Shown piece by piece: positions 39,041 through 48,515 of a stretch of 64,000 nt of DNA. Under the pieces are notes generated by a model. That model did not search any database, was not told the DNA's origin, and worked only from the letters and a program-made list of their open reading frames with translations. Origin of the DNA: Nocardia asteroides. GTDB taxonomy: Bacteria; Actinomycetota; Actinomycetes; Mycobacteriales; Mycobacteriaceae. The stretch is taken from assembly GCA_019930625.1 (NCBI GenBank), contig CP082844.1, positions 3,162,001 to 3,226,000 on the forward strand, read 5' to 3'. Position numbers and translations under genes: made by a program. Numbering within the stretch: the first letter of the stretch is position 1; every line of letters starts with the position of its first letter.

Positions 39041-39565
39041 TCAGATCTCGGTGATGCCCTTGCGGTGGCGCTGTGCCAGTTCGGCGTAGAAGCCCGGGTT
39101 GAGCCGCACCCACATCTGCGCCTGGGTGCCCTCGATCGGGCGTTTCACCTCGGCGGGGGCTCCGGCCGCGAGCACGCCGTCGGGGATCTCGGCGCCCGGC
39201 GGGACCAGCGAGTGGGCGGCGATCATGCTGCCCGCCCCGATCTTGGCCAGGTCCAGCACCGTGGTCCCGTTGCCGACGATGGCCTCCGCGCCCACCGCGG
39301 CCCCGTGGAACACCACGCTGTGCGCGATCGTCGCGCCGGGACCGATCTCCATCGGCACGTCCGGCGGCACGTGCAGCACCGCGTTGTCCTGGATGTTGGC
39401 GCGTTCCCGGATGACGATCGGCGCCAGGTCCGCGCGCAGCACCGCGCCGTACCAGATCGAGGCACCCGCCTCGACCCGGACGTCACCTATCAGGGTCGCC
39501 GTCGGTGCGACGAACGCCGTCGGATCGACCTGCGGCCGTTTGCCTTCGAATTCGTAGAGTGGCAT
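39041..39565 (-). CDS. Gamma carbonic anhydrase-like / hexapeptide-repeat protein (PaaY/YrdA type)
   Basis: 174 aa. Left-handed beta-helix hexapeptides occur throughout (PTATLIGDVRVEAGASIWYG, IGPGATIAHSVVFHG). The candidate metal-binding His residues lie in AVLHVP, TIAHSVVFHG and AAHSLV. Start at 39565 gives the usual MPLYEFEGKRP beginning. Activity as CO2 hydratase or thioesterase cannot be decided from sequence. Confidence 0.88.
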   Translation of the reverse strand: MPLYEFEGKRPQVDPTAFVAPTATLIGDVRVEAGASIWYGAVLRADLAPIVIRERANIQDNAVLHVPPDVPMEIGPGATIAHSVVFHGAAVGAEAIVGNGTTVLDLAKIGAGSMIAAHSLVPPGAEIPDGVLAAGAPAEVKRPIEGTQAQMWVRLNPGFYAELAQRHRKGITEI

Positions 39566-39622
39566 TCGTACACCGTATCGGTGGTGCGCAGGCCTCACAC
39601 CCGCGGTGACCCGCCGTGCCGT

Positions 39623-40438
39623 TCAATGCCCGGCGTAGGCCGTCGACGTGCGGGCGGCCGCGGTGACGAGCGGGCGCAGGTGGGCGGCGAGGCTTTCCGC
39701 GGTCACCGCGACGACGTCGACGTCGGTGCCGGTTCGTATCGCGTAGCGGCCATCGGCGATGACGTCGATCCAGCACAGCACGCCGAACGGACGCAGCTCG
39801 CCCTCGCCGCGGCGGGCGGAGACCACCATCTGGCCGATGCCTTCACGCGGTTGCTTGAGCAGTTTGCGAATCCGGGCCGGAGTGGACGGCCCGGCGACCG
39901 GAACGGTGACCAGGTTGCGGCTGTCCTCGCCGACCTGGGCCAGGGGAGCGGTCAGCCGCGGGAGAGCGCCCGGGCTGTTCTCCGGAAGCATCGAGACGAT
40001 CCGTGCGCAAAGGCTTTTGGAGCTGCCTGCGAACAATCGCACGTCGCCGCCGCGGTCGATCGTCGCGCCGGAGCGTTGCGCCGCGACCACCGCGATGTTC
40101 CCGGCGGCGGCTCCGAGGATGCGGATCGGGCGTGCCACCTCGCTCTGCGCCGCAGGGAGGACGAGCGGCCGGCCGTTCCCGCGCGGTGCCGGGTCGGGCG
40201 CCGCGTCGCGCTGACCGAACACCTCGATCCGCAGGTCCGGCTGCGCGAGAACGCGTAGCGCCGCTTCCAGGTCCGCGTCCAGTACCTGATCGCACCAGCG
40301 ATCGAGCGCCGGAAGTTGCGCGGCGCGTTCGCCGGTGTCGCGCGCCGACAGGCGCACGGCGAGTGGATATGGGATGCGATCACCGTCGGTGCGTGACCAG
40401 GCCAGCGCGAACTGGTCCGGGGTCAGCGTCCAGTTCAC
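39623..40438 (-). CDS. EspG-like ESX secretion-associated chaperone
   Basis: 271 aa from GTG 40438, which overlaps the previous stop as GTGA; ATG 40453 is an alternative. The start NWTLTPDQFALAWSRT and the strand-rich remainder (RYAIRTGTDVDVVAVTAESLAAHL at the end) match the EspG family by eye. EspG proteins bind PE-PPE dimers in the cytosol and keep them soluble until ESX export. It follows a PPE-like and a PE-like gene, the context expected for this role. Confidence 0.75.
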   Translation of the reverse strand: MNWTLTPDQFALAWSRTDGDRIPYPLAVRLSARDTGERAAQLPALDRWCDQVLDADLEAALRVLAQPDLRIEVFGQRDAAPDPAPRGNGRPLVLPAAQSEVARPIRILGAAAGNIAVVAAQRSGATIDRGGDVRLFAGSSKSLCARIVSMLPENSPGALPRLTAPLAQVGEDSRNLVTVPVAGPSTPARIRKLLKQPREGIGQMVVSARRGEGELRPFGVLCWIDVIADGRYAIRTGTDVDVVAVTAESLAAHLRPLVTAAARTSTAYAGH

Positions 40439-41721
40439 TCGTACTCGGTCCACTCACCGAGCACGGGTGGCGTGGTCGGATCGAGTGACCCGATGAGTTC
40501 GCCGCCGTCGTCGGAGGGCTCGAGGAAGGTGAGATCGTCGAGGTCGTATTCGTCGTCCTCGTCATCGATCGGCGCCGTGCGTGCGGTCGCCGCGCCCGCG
40601 GCCACGCTCGAACCGGCGCGCGGGGTGTCGACGGCGGCCAGCGCACCGCCCATCAGACCGCCCATCGCGCCGGCGCCGAGACCGGTGACCGCCGCGTCGC
40701 CGCTGTCGTCGTTCTTGCGCCGCTCGTCGCGCTTGCGCTGTTCCTCGGGCGGAACCTGGCCGCCCACGCCGGGCACCGTCGGCACGATCGTCGGCTGGCC
40801 GGCCGACGCGGACGTGGTGGTCGGCCCCGACGCGCTCGCGGACGGCGCGGTGCGCAGAACGGAGGCGGCCGCCACCGTCGGAAGCGGGGCCGCGGCGGGT
40901 GCGACCCCGGGCGCGGTGGACGCCGGTATTTCGCCCGGGACCGTGGCGCCCGCGGGTGTGACAGCGGCGGCGGAGGTCTCGGGGCTGTCCGTGGTGGGTG
41001 TCTGATCGGCGGGCGCAGCGCTGACGTGCTGCTCCGCCGCCCCGCTCGGCTCCTGCGGGTGCGTGCCGAGCGGCATCGGCGGTGCGTCCGGAGTGGTTCC
41101 GGTGATCTTGCTCGTGGGTGTGGCGGTGGGCGCTGTGGCTGCCTGCTGGTCCGTCTCGTCGGGGAACGCGGGCACGTCGGTGCCGGTCTGGACGAACACG
41201 CCCGCGTAGATGTCGTTCATCGCGCGCACGACGTCCTGGCGTGCGTGCTCGCTGGCCTTCTGCCCCTCGACATTGCTCGTCGCGCGGGACGGATCCAGCA
41301 GCGCTCCCGCCAGATCCGGTGCGTCCGCCGAAGGCTCGGACACTGCGGCCCGCAGCGCTTCCGCCGCGTCGCTCGCCTGCCCGAGGCGCTGGGAGACCAC
41401 CGCGAACACGTCGGCGAGGTCTTGACCGCTCTGCTCGAACACGCGCACCACCGCGTCCGCGTTCTTCGCCGCGGAGCCGCGCCAGCCGTCGGCGATGGCC
41501 GCGCGAATGCCGGTGTGCGCTTGGAATATGGCGTCGGCGAGGTGCGCCGCGGCATCGCTCCAGGCCTGCTTGCCGCCCGCGAGCACCGCCGGATCCAGCA
41601 GCTGTACCTTGGCGTGGATCTCCGTGTGTGTGAGGTTGTCGAACATCTCGACGTTCGGCGCGTAAGCGGGGTCGGTGCGCCGGTGGGTGGCCCGCTCGCC
41701 GGCGCGCGGCATCTCACGCAT
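40435..41721 (-). CDS. PPE-like / WXG-type ESX substrate with long disordered tail
   Basis: 428 aa. Residues ~25-185 are helical with the WxG turn GWRGSA (Trp80, Gly82), the mark of WXG100/PPE-type helical hairpins. Residues ~190-370 are Pro/Thr/Ala-rich and disordered, and an acidic tail (DDEDDEYDLDDL) precedes the end. ATG 41721 overlaps the PE-like stop by 8 bp, and the stop overlaps the EspG-like start. Likely partner of the upstream 144-aa protein and client of the EspG-like chaperone. No ESX motor genes are in the window. Confidence 0.75.
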   Translation of the reverse strand: MREMPRAGERATHRRTDPAYAPNVEMFDNLTHTEIHAKVQLLDPAVLAGGKQAWSDAAAHLADAIFQAHTGIRAAIADGWRGSAAKNADAVVRVFEQSGQDLADVFAVVSQRLGQASDAAEALRAAVSEPSADAPDLAGALLDPSRATSNVEGQKASEHARQDVVRAMNDIYAGVFVQTGTDVPAFPDETDQQAATAPTATPTSKITGTTPDAPPMPLGTHPQEPSGAAEQHVSAAPADQTPTTDSPETSAAAVTPAGATVPGEIPASTAPGVAPAAAPLPTVAAASVLRTAPSASASGPTTTSASAGQPTIVPTVPGVGGQVPPEEQRKRDERRKNDDSGDAAVTGLGAGAMGGLMGGALAAVDTPRAGSSVAAGAATARTAPIDDEDDEYDLDDLTFLEPSDDGGELIGSLDPTTPPVLGEWTEYE

Positions 41722-42148
41722 GCGCGGCTCCCGTCACGTCGATCCGTTCGACCGCCAGCGCGAGCGCCTGGTCGGCCTGCTGGTAGGCGGCGGCCGCGGC
41801 GCGGAAGGTCTGGGCGAGTTCCCGTGCCGCGGTGGCGTATTCGCTCAGCCGCGCGATCGCGCCGTCGGCCTTGCGTTCGAAACCGGCGCGCAGTGCGTCG
41901 CCGGAGGCGAATCCGCCGAAGCCGGGCAGCGAGGTGGCGGCGCTCAGGACGCGGATCTGCTCCTCGACCCGATCGGCGAGCAGCTCGTACTGGCGGGCGC
42001 ATCGTTCGTGCGCGCCGTCGGCGACCAGCAGGCCGTCGATCCACAGTGAGCCGTCGTCGACCGCTCGGTTCAGCGCGGCGATATCGACATCGGGTGCGGT
42101 GACCTCCGCGGGTGGCTCTCCGCCGAACCCGTTCTCCTGCGATGGCAT
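41714..42148 (-). CDS. PE/Esx-like helical protein with YxxxD export motif
   Basis: 144 aa, almost wholly alpha-helical after a 30-residue loose N-terminus. YQQAD at residues 122-126 fits the general type VII secretion signal YxxxD/E placed after the helical hairpin. ATG 42148 was chosen over 42214 because AAGGGGGA lies upstream. It precedes the WxG/PPE-like gene with 8-bp overlap, the standard PE-PPE order. Confidence 0.7.
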   Translation of the reverse strand: MPSQENGFGGEPPAEVTAPDVDIAALNRAVDDGSLWIDGLLVADGAHERCARQYELLADRVEEQIRVLSAATSLPGFGGFASGDALRAGFERKADGAIARLSEYATAARELAQTFRAAAAAYQQADQALALAVERIDVTGAAHA

Positions 42149-42182
42149 ATGCGCCGTCCCCCTTCCTCGTCCGAAGAGCGGT

Positions 42183-42899
42183 TCACGGATGTCGTGCCAA
42201 CCCCACGACGACACCCTGCATCCAATCCGCGATGTCGGCAGTGACCCGCGCGTGCACCGGCTCGTGCAGCAGGTCGTGCCCTGCGTCGGTGTACTGCCGT
42301 AAATCTACCGATTCGTGGCGGCTAGTCCAGACCCTGATCGCATCGATCGGCGCGCGCCGGTCGTCTACGCCGTGCACGGCCAGCACCGGAAGTTCGCGCG
42401 GCAGCGGCGTTCCCGGCGCGCCGGGCGCACCGCCGCCCAGCGCGCGCGGCGGGACGCCCGACAGCACCAGGCCCGCCAGCGTGTGCACGGGCAAGGCGGG
42501 CCGCAGCGGGTAGTCGCGCTCCAGAACCATCGAATCCGAGGTGGCAACGGACGAATCCGGCACCGCAGCGCCGAGTATGCCCAGCGCGGTGACCGCGCCG
42601 AGTGAGTGGCCCATCAGGATCAGCGGTAGGCCGGTACCGGCCAACTCGACCAGCCGCACCGCGTCCGCCACCAGCTCGGCCAGGGTGCCGGGCCGGTGCG
42701 GATCGCCCTCGCTCAACCCGTGCCCGGAGGTGTCCAAGGCCCACACCTCCGCCCCCGCGGGTTTCAACGCGCGGGCGAACCGGTGGTAGTGGCTGCTGTG
42801 CTGACCGGTTCCGGGCAGCAGAACCACGGTGTACAGGGGACTTTCGATCGGCCACCGCCGATAGTGCATCCGGCCGCGCCTGCCGTCGAAAAATGGCAT
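42183..42899 (-). CDS. Alpha/beta hydrolase, monoacylglycerol-lipase-like
   Basis: 238 aa. Nucleophile elbow MGHSLG, Asp in VHGVDDRRAP and His in DAGHDLLHE complete the triad; LPGTGQHSSHY and LDTSGHGLSEGDP are typical of the monoglyceride lipase/lysophospholipase group. ATG 42899 gives a normal N-terminus. It ends 34 bp before the PE-like gene, so it may head that operon. Confidence 0.82.
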   Translation of the reverse strand: MPFFDGRRGRMHYRRWPIESPLYTVVLLPGTGQHSSHYHRFARALKPAGAEVWALDTSGHGLSEGDPHRPGTLAELVADAVRLVELAGTGLPLILMGHSLGAVTALGILGAAVPDSSVATSDSMVLERDYPLRPALPVHTLAGLVLSGVPPRALGGGAPGAPGTPLPRELPVLAVHGVDDRRAPIDAIRVWTSRHESVDLRQYTDAGHDLLHEPVHARVTADIADWMQGVVVGLARHP

Positions 42900-42996
42900 G
42901 CACCGATAGTGCCAAAGATCGCCTCCCGAATGGGACCGCACGATTTCGTGTCGAGAACAGTTAAGATGCGCGGCGACCACCCAGACCGAGCCCGAG

Positions 42997-43917
42997 GTGC
43001 CCGCGTTGCGAAGACTCCGCCGTCGAGGCGCCTTTCTCTTGTCCGCCGCGGCGCTGGCCCTCACCGGCGCACTCGCGCCGGTCGCAGCCGCCACGCCGCC
43101 GATCGCCGCCTGCGACCCCGCCTCGGCGGTCACGGCGGTTCCGGCGCAGGCGCCCGTGCTCGACTGGTCGGAGAACCTCGGGTACGACGCCCAGGGCAAC
43201 CTGTGGGTCTCCCGGCTCTACCGCAACGAGGTCCAGCGCTACGACGCCTCGGGCGCGCTGACCGCCACCGTCGCGGTGGAGTTCCCCGGCGCGGTCCGGC
43301 TCGGTCCCGACGGACTGCTGTACGTCGTCTACGGCGACGCGCCGGTCAGTGTCGTCCGTCCCGGCGGCGTGATCCGGTTCGATCCGGCGGCGGCCGTGCC
43401 GAAGCCGGAGGTCTTCGTCTCCGGCTTCACGATGCCCAACGGCGCGGCGTTCGACCCGAGCGGCAACCTGCACGTCGCGACCTTGTCCGGCGTGGTGAAG
43501 GTCCGTCCCGACGCGTCCATCGATGCCGCGTGGGGAGCGCCGCTGGCCGGACTGGCCGCCAACGGCGCGGCGGTGCACGACGGCACGCTCTTCGTCACCG
43601 CCAACGGTGGCCCGCTCGGCCGCATCGTGCGCATCCCGCTCACCGCGCCCGCGTCCCGCAGCACCGTCGCCGACCTGTCCTCGCGGCTGCCCGGTCTGCC
43701 GGATTTCGCCGACGACCTCCTGATCGACCCGGCCGGAATCCTCTACGTCACCACCCTTACCGGCCAATTGGTCCGCGTGGACCCCACCACCGGCGCCGCT
43801 TGCTCGGTCCTGAGCACTCAACCCCTGACCGCCGTCGCCGCCGTCCCCGGCCATTCGGACCAACTGATCGCCACGACCGAATCCGGCGCTCTCCTGCGAA
43901 TCGACCTTTCCCGCTGA
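42997..43917 (+). CDS. Secreted SMP-30/NHL-like beta-propeller protein
   Basis: 306 aa from GTG 42997. A Sec signal peptide (RRGAFLLSAAALALTGALAPVAAA) is followed by a single mature domain with repeated YDAQGNLWVS-, DPSGNLHVA- and DPAGILYVTT-type blades, as in gluconolactonase/strictosidine-synthase-like propellers. No membrane anchor or lipobox. Likely an extracytoplasmic lactonase or binding protein; catalytic metal ligands were not traced. Confidence 0.8.
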   Translation: MPALRRLRRRGAFLLSAAALALTGALAPVAAATPPIAACDPASAVTAVPAQAPVLDWSENLGYDAQGNLWVSRLYRNEVQRYDASGALTATVAVEFPGAVRLGPDGLLYVVYGDAPVSVVRPGGVIRFDPAAAVPKPEVFVSGFTMPNGAAFDPSGNLHVATLSGVVKVRPDASIDAAWGAPLAGLAANGAAVHDGTLFVTANGGPLGRIVRIPLTAPASRSTVADLSSRLPGLPDFADDLLIDPAGILYVTTLTGQLVRVDPTTGAACSVLSTQPLTAVAAVPGHSDQLIATTESGALLRIDLSR

Positions 43918-44019
43918 CCTGTCCCGTACCCACTGCGCGGTGGTGCTCCCGCATAAGTGGTCAGGTGGGAGCTCCCCAGGTCAGGTGACTGCCCGAAATA
44001 TTCTGAGCGCGGCTTCGAC

Positions 44020-45027
44020 TCAGGTGCCGGTGTTGTCGCCGGGGTCCGTGGGGATCGCACGCTCGGCGCGGCGGGCGATGGCGCGCACGTGGTCGATCAG
44101 TTCCGGCGGCTCGTGAACCCGGAATTCCGCTCCCAGCCCGAGGAGCCGGTGCGCCAGCCATTCCGGCGCGTCGTCCCGTAGGACATCGATCCGGCACGTG
44201 CTCGCATCGATCGCGACGACCTCGTCCGGGCCGTCACCGAGGCGTCCCGCGACCCGGTCGGCCGGAGCGTGGATGGTCACGCGAAGCCGGAGGGCCGGTG
44301 TGCCCCAGTCGGTGCGGCGGCCGGTCACGTAGGCGGCGGCGTCTGCGGCGGGCAGGGGGCGCGGGGTGAATCTGGCGGCGGTGGGCTGCGGGCTGTCGAT
44401 CCGGTCGACGCGGTAGACGCGCCAGCCGGCGCGGTCGAGGTCGTAGCCGACCAGATACCAGCGCCGCCGGGCGGGAACCAGGCCCACCGGCTCGGTATTG
44501 CGCCTCGTCTCCGTGCCGGCCTCGTCGCGGTAGACGAATCGCACACGCTCGCGGTTGGTGACGGTCGCCGCGAGCGTGGCGAGCATTTCGGGGTCGACGG
44601 CGGGTCCGTCGCCGGTGAGCGGGGTGAGCGCGGCGCCGAGTACCCGTACCCGGCGCCGCAATTTCGCGGGCAGCACCTGCTCCACCTTGGACAGCGCCCG
44701 GACCGAAGCCTCTTCGATCCCGGCCACCGCCGAGCCGGCGGCGGCGCGCAACCCGACCGCGATGGCGACGGCCTCGTCGTCCTCCACCAGCAGCGGCGGC
44801 ATCGCCGCGCCCGCCACCAAGCGGTACCCGCCCGTCGCCCCGAGCGTCGCGGTCACCGGATAGCCGAGTGCGCGTAACCGGTCGATGTCGCGGCGCACCG
44901 TGCGGTCGGTGACGCCGAGGCGTTCGGCCAATTCGCTGCCCGGCCATTCCCTTGGGGTCTGCAGCAGCGACAGCAGACGAAGCAGTCGCGCGGGAGTGTC
45001 GTTCACGCTGTCCAGAGTCGCAGACAT
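44020..45027 (-). CDS. HTH/WYL-domain transcriptional regulator (YafY/DeoR-like)
   Basis: 335 aa. N-terminal HTH (SELAERLGVTDRTVRRDIDRL), then a WYL domain whose core reads RRRWYLVGYDLDRAGWRVYRVDRI, and a WCX-type C-terminus. Its start codon lies inside the palindrome shared with the divergent epoxide hydrolase gene, suggesting autoregulation. The effector is unknown. Confidence 0.9.
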   Translation of the reverse strand: MSATLDSVNDTPARLLRLLSLLQTPREWPGSELAERLGVTDRTVRRDIDRLRALGYPVTATLGATGGYRLVAGAAMPPLLVEDDEAVAIAVGLRAAAGSAVAGIEEASVRALSKVEQVLPAKLRRRVRVLGAALTPLTGDGPAVDPEMLATLAATVTNRERVRFVYRDEAGTETRRNTEPVGLVPARRRWYLVGYDLDRAGWRVYRVDRIDSPQPTAARFTPRPLPAADAAAYVTGRRTDWGTPALRLRVTIHAPADRVAGRLGDGPDEVVAIDASTCRIDVLRDDAPEWLAHRLLGLGAEFRVHEPPELIDHVRAIARRAERAIPTDPGDNTGT

Positions 45028-45051
45028 CTAGGACCTAGTCCGTCCTAGATG
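45025..45051. promoter_or_regulatory. Palindromic operator between the WYL regulator and epoxide hydrolase
   Basis: Perfect 10-bp arms CATCTAGGAC and GTCCTAGATG with a 7-nt spacer. The left arm contains the regulator start codon, so binding would block its own translation initiation region. Confidence 0.7.
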
Positions 45052-45103
45052 ACTCTTACCGTCGTTGTCGTACCGCAGGACCGACCGGCAAGGAGCCGAA
45101 GCC

Positions 45104-46252
45104 ATGACCGACAGCTCGACCGAAATCCGCCCGTTCCGCATCGAGATCCCGCAGGCCGATCTGGCCGATCTGCACGACCGGCTCGCCCGCGCCCGCTGGT
45201 CTGCCCAGCTGCCCGGCGCGGGCTGGGATCGCGGCGTGCCGGTCGACTACCTGCGCGAGCTGGCCGAGTACTGGCGGACCGGATTCGACTGGCGTGCCCA
45301 GGAAGCGAAGCTCAACGCGTTCCCGCAGTTCAAGACGCGTATCGACGGCCTCGACGTGCACTTCCTGCATGTGCGTTCGCCGGAGCCGGACGCGACGCCG
45401 CTGCTGCTCACCCACGGCTGGCCGAACTCGTTCGTCGAATTCACCGAGACCATCGGCCCGCTGGCCGACCCCCGCGCGCACGGACTCGATCCGGCGCAGG
45501 CCTTCCACGTGGTTGTGCCCTCGATTCCGGGGTTCGCGTTCTCCGAAGGGCCGCGTGAGCCCGGCATGACGCCGGGAAAGGTGGCCCGGATGTGGCTGAC
45601 GCTGATGGACCGGCTCGGCTATCACCGCTTCGGCGCGCAGGGCGGCGACCTCGGCGCCTATGTGGCGCCCGAACTCGCCATCGCCGCGCCGGACCGGGTG
45701 ATCGGGGTGCACCTCGACGGCGGGATCGGGCTGCCGAGCGAGGCGGATGTGCCCACCATGACGCCGGACGAACGCGCCGAGTGGGACCTCATGCAGCAGT
45801 GGATGAGCGGCGGGGTGGACCACCACGTCCTGCTGCGCGACGCCCCGCAGACCTTCGCCCACGCCTGGACCGACTCACCCGTGGGTCTGCTCGCCTGGAT
45901 GATGCAGAAGTTCACCGAGTTCGCTCCGCTCGCCGACCGCGTCGAGGACGTGATCAGCCGCGACCATCTGCTGACCAACATCAGCCTGTACTGGTTCACC
46001 GACACCGTGGCCGAGTCGTCCTGGCCGATGTACAACGGCCTCGGTGACGGTGGATTCGCCTGGCCGAAGGGGCAGAAACTGGTGCCGACCGGCACCTACG
46101 GCGGCGGCTCCGCGCTGATGCGGCGCCTGGCCGAACGGGACAACACCATCGTGCACTGGCCGGAGGGCAACACCGGCAACCACTTCGTCGCCATGGAATG
46201 CCCGGAGGCGCACGTCGCGGACATCCGCGCGTTCTTCGCCGGGCTGCGGTAA
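45104..46252 (+). CDS. Epoxide hydrolase with N-terminal EHN domain
   Basis: 382 aa. The N-terminal EHN region ([39 protein letters not shown]) is typical of microsomal-type epoxide hydrolases. The alpha/beta part has the oxyanion motif HGWPNS, nucleophile region [11 protein letters not shown] (Asp in GGDLG) and a late His in [14 protein letters not shown] at 45091-45095 supports ATG 45104. Likely under the divergent WYL regulator. Confidence 0.9.
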   Translation: MTDSSTEIRPFRIEIPQADLADLHDRLARARWSAQLPGAGWDRGVPVDYLRELAEYWRTGFDWRAQEAKLNAFPQFKTRIDGLDVHFLHVRSPEPDATPLLLTHGWPNSFVEFTETIGPLADPRAHGLDPAQAFHVVVPSIPGFAFSEGPREPGMTPGKVARMWLTLMDRLGYHRFGAQGGDLGAYVAPELAIAAPDRVIGVHLDGGIGLPSEADVPTMTPDERAEWDLMQQWMSGGVDHHVLLRDAPQTFAHAWTDSPVGLLAWMMQKFTEFAPLADRVEDVISRDHLLTNISLYWFTDTVAESSWPMYNGLGDGGFAWPKGQKLVPTGTYGGGSALMRRLAERDNTIVHWPEGNTGNHFVAMECPEAHVADIRAFFAGLR

Positions 46253-46253
46253 G

Positions 46254-46281
46254 GGGCGCGCTCCTGCGGCTCGGCGCGCCC
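46254..46281 (+). terminator. Terminator of the epoxide hydrolase gene
   Basis: GGGCGCGC / GCGCGCCC stem (46254-46261, 46274-46281) two bases after the TAA. Confidence 0.65.
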
Positions 46282-46431
46282 GTCGCACGCAGTCACGGCG
46301 TTGCGGGAAGGCCTGTGCAGGGACCGGTATCCGGGCGTGGTCTCCGCGGCACACCAGCCGCTACCCACTGTCCGGACCGGCTCGAACTGCTCGAGGCCGG
46401 TCGGGCGCCGCGCAAGTGTGCGCGGCGACTC

Positions 46432-47127
46432 TCAAGGGGTCGGTTCCCCGCCGGAGCCACTCGGGGCCGGCGCCGGTGCAGGCGCGGCGGGCGGCGGGAC
46501 CGGGTGGTCCGGGACGGTGAACAGGCCGACGGTGGGAGTCATCACACAGTGTGCGAACGGGTAGTCGATGATGCCCCACATGGAGGCGAGCACCGTGCCG
46601 GGTCCGCTCGCGACCGTCTTGGACAGCGACGGCAGGCGGTACTCGGTGACATCGTCGAGCGGGTCGATGCCGCTGGCTCCGGTGTTGACGTTCACCCACG
46701 CGACGACGAGCCCGGAGGCCAGCGGCGCACCGGAGTGCGAGGGGGTCGCGCTGAACCGCAGCTCACCGGGCCCGACGTTCAAGTCGCGGCCGTTGCCCGT
46801 CCCGTCGGTGGTCGCGGCCGCGATGATCGTGGTGATCGGCCCGTTGCTGCCGCAGCCGAAGGTGGGCGCGGCGTAGGAGAACGGGGTGAACACGCTGGAG
46901 ACCTCACGCAGGTGCGCGGCGTCGATCAAGCCGGCGTATCGCGTGAGCGCGGCCACGCCCTCCTGTGCGGTCGGGTCGGCGCCGGCGATTTCGGTCAGAT
47001 GAGCCAGGCCGGAGTCCACCGGCGCTTGGGCCTGCTCGGCGGTGGCCGGTGCGGAGAAGGTCAGGGCCGCGCCGATGCCGAGGGATGCCGCGGCGGCCGC
47101 GGCGCGTGCGATGGTCCTGCCGTTCAC
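46432..47127 (-). CDS. Secreted hypothetical protein
   Basis: 231 aa from GTG 47127, preceded by GAGGAG five nucleotides away. A signal peptide (RTIARAAAAAASLGIGAALTFSAPATA) precedes a ~165-residue domain with two Cys (FGCGSNG, AHCVMT) that could pair. The tail is Pro/Ala/Gly-rich. The repeated TPTVGLFTVPDHPV and ELRFSATPSHSGAPLASG segments recall small secreted proteins of unknown function common in Nocardia and Mycobacterium. No function is assigned. Confidence 0.75.
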   Translation of the reverse strand: MNGRTIARAAAAAASLGIGAALTFSAPATAEQAQAPVDSGLAHLTEIAGADPTAQEGVAALTRYAGLIDAAHLREVSSVFTPFSYAAPTFGCGSNGPITTIIAAATTDGTGNGRDLNVGPGELRFSATPSHSGAPLASGLVVAWVNVNTGASGIDPLDDVTEYRLPSLSKTVASGPGTVLASMWGIIDYPFAHCVMTPTVGLFTVPDHPVPPPAAPAPAPAPSGSGGEPTP

Positions 47128-47333
47128 TCGTTCTCCTCGATACCGAACCTGGTGGGGCCCCGACCCACGTGCAGCAACGTACCAGCTCGCCGCTACCGCC
47201 GTCCCGGGGAGCGGCGCCCTTTTCGGCGTCGCGAACGGCATCGGCCGCCTGTCCGTTGTGATCCAGTCGACAATGGAGGATTACCGAGGGGTAGGTTTGA
47301 CTCGGAAGTTACGAGACACGCAGGGAGATGCGT

Positions 47334-48506
47334 ATGAAACTATCCTTGTCCCCCGACGACGTCGCCTTCCGCGACGAACTGCGCACGTTCTATCGGACCG
47401 AGATCCCGGCCGACATCCGTGAGCGGGTCCGGGACGGCCGTGAGCTGTCCCGCGACGACATCGTCACCGCGCACAAGATCCTCAACGACCACGGTCTCGC
47501 GGTGCCGAACTGGCCCGTGGCGTGGGGCGGCAAGGACTGGACGCCGATGCAGCGCCACATATGGCAGGACGAGATGCAGCTCGCGTCGGTGCCCGAGCCG
47601 CTGACGTTCAACGCGCAGATGGTCGGCCCGGTGATCGCCCACTTCGGCTCGCAGGAGCTCAAGGAGCGTTTCCTGCCGCCCACCGCGGCGCTGGACATCT
47701 GGTGGTGCCAGGGCTTCTCCGAGCCGGACGCGGGCTCCGACCTGGCCTCGCTGCGCACCACCGCTGTTCGCGACGGTGATTCCTACATCGTCAACGGCCA
47801 GAAGATCTGGACCACGCTGGCCCAGTACGCGGACTGGATCTTCTGCCTGGTGCGCACCGACCCCAGCGCGCCGAAGAAGCAGGCGGGCATCTCGTTCCTG
47901 CTGTTCGACGTCAAGTCGCCCGGTGTCACCATCCGCCCGATCAAGCTGATCGATGGCGGGTACGAGGTGAACGAGGTCTTCTTCGAGAACGTCCGGGTTC
48001 CCGCCGATCAGCTGGTCGGCGAGGAGAACATGGGCTGGACCTACGCGAAGTTCCTGCTCGGCAACGAGCGCACCGGCATCACCGGCGTCGGCCGCACCAA
48101 GGTCAAGATCGGCGTGGCGAAGCAGTACGCGGCGCAGATCAAGTCGGGCGACGGCACTCTGCTGGAGGACCCGGTGTTCGCGGCGCGGGTCGCGGAACTG
48201 GAGAACGAGCTGCTCGCGCTGGAGCTCACTCAGCTGCGGGTGGTCTCCAACTCCGCGGACGGCAAACCGAATCCGGCCTCCTCGGTGCTGAAACTGCGCG
48301 GTTCCGAGCTCCAGCAGGCAGCCACCGAGCTGCTGCTGGACATCGCGGGGCCGGATGCCATCCCGGTGGGCTCCGGCGACATCGCCTCGCCCGGCTGGGC
48401 GCAGCGAAGCGGCCCCGCCTACCTGAACTACCGCAAGACAACCATCTACGGAGGCTCCAGCGAGGTGCAGCGCACCATCATCGCCTCCACGATCCTCGGA
48501 TTGTGA
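47334..48506 (+). CDS. Acyl-CoA dehydrogenase, subunit of a heteromeric pair
   Basis: 390 aa. The ACAD motifs FSEPDAGSDLASLRT and NGQKIWTTLAQYADW are clear. The C-terminal IYGGSSEVQRTII has Gly where many ACADs have the catalytic Glu (IYEGTSE). AGGGAG at 47322-47327 fits ATG 47334 rather than 47328. A second, shorter ACAD starts 9 bp later, as in the alpha2-beta2 FadE/ChsE enzymes that act on steroid side chains and related acyl-CoAs; substrate unknown here. Confidence 0.9.
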   Translation: MKLSLSPDDVAFRDELRTFYRTEIPADIRERVRDGRELSRDDIVTAHKILNDHGLAVPNWPVAWGGKDWTPMQRHIWQDEMQLASVPEPLTFNAQMVGPVIAHFGSQELKERFLPPTAALDIWWCQGFSEPDAGSDLASLRTTAVRDGDSYIVNGQKIWTTLAQYADWIFCLVRTDPSAPKKQAGISFLLFDVKSPGVTIRPIKLIDGGYEVNEVFFENVRVPADQLVGEENMGWTYAKFLLGNERTGITGVGRTKVKIGVAKQYAAQIKSGDGTLLEDPVFAARVAELENELLALELTQLRVVSNSADGKPNPASSVLKLRGSELQQAATELLLDIAGPDAIPVGSGDIASPGWAQRSGPAYLNYRKTTIYGGSSEVQRTIIASTILGL

Positions 48507-48515
48507 GGCGCCACC

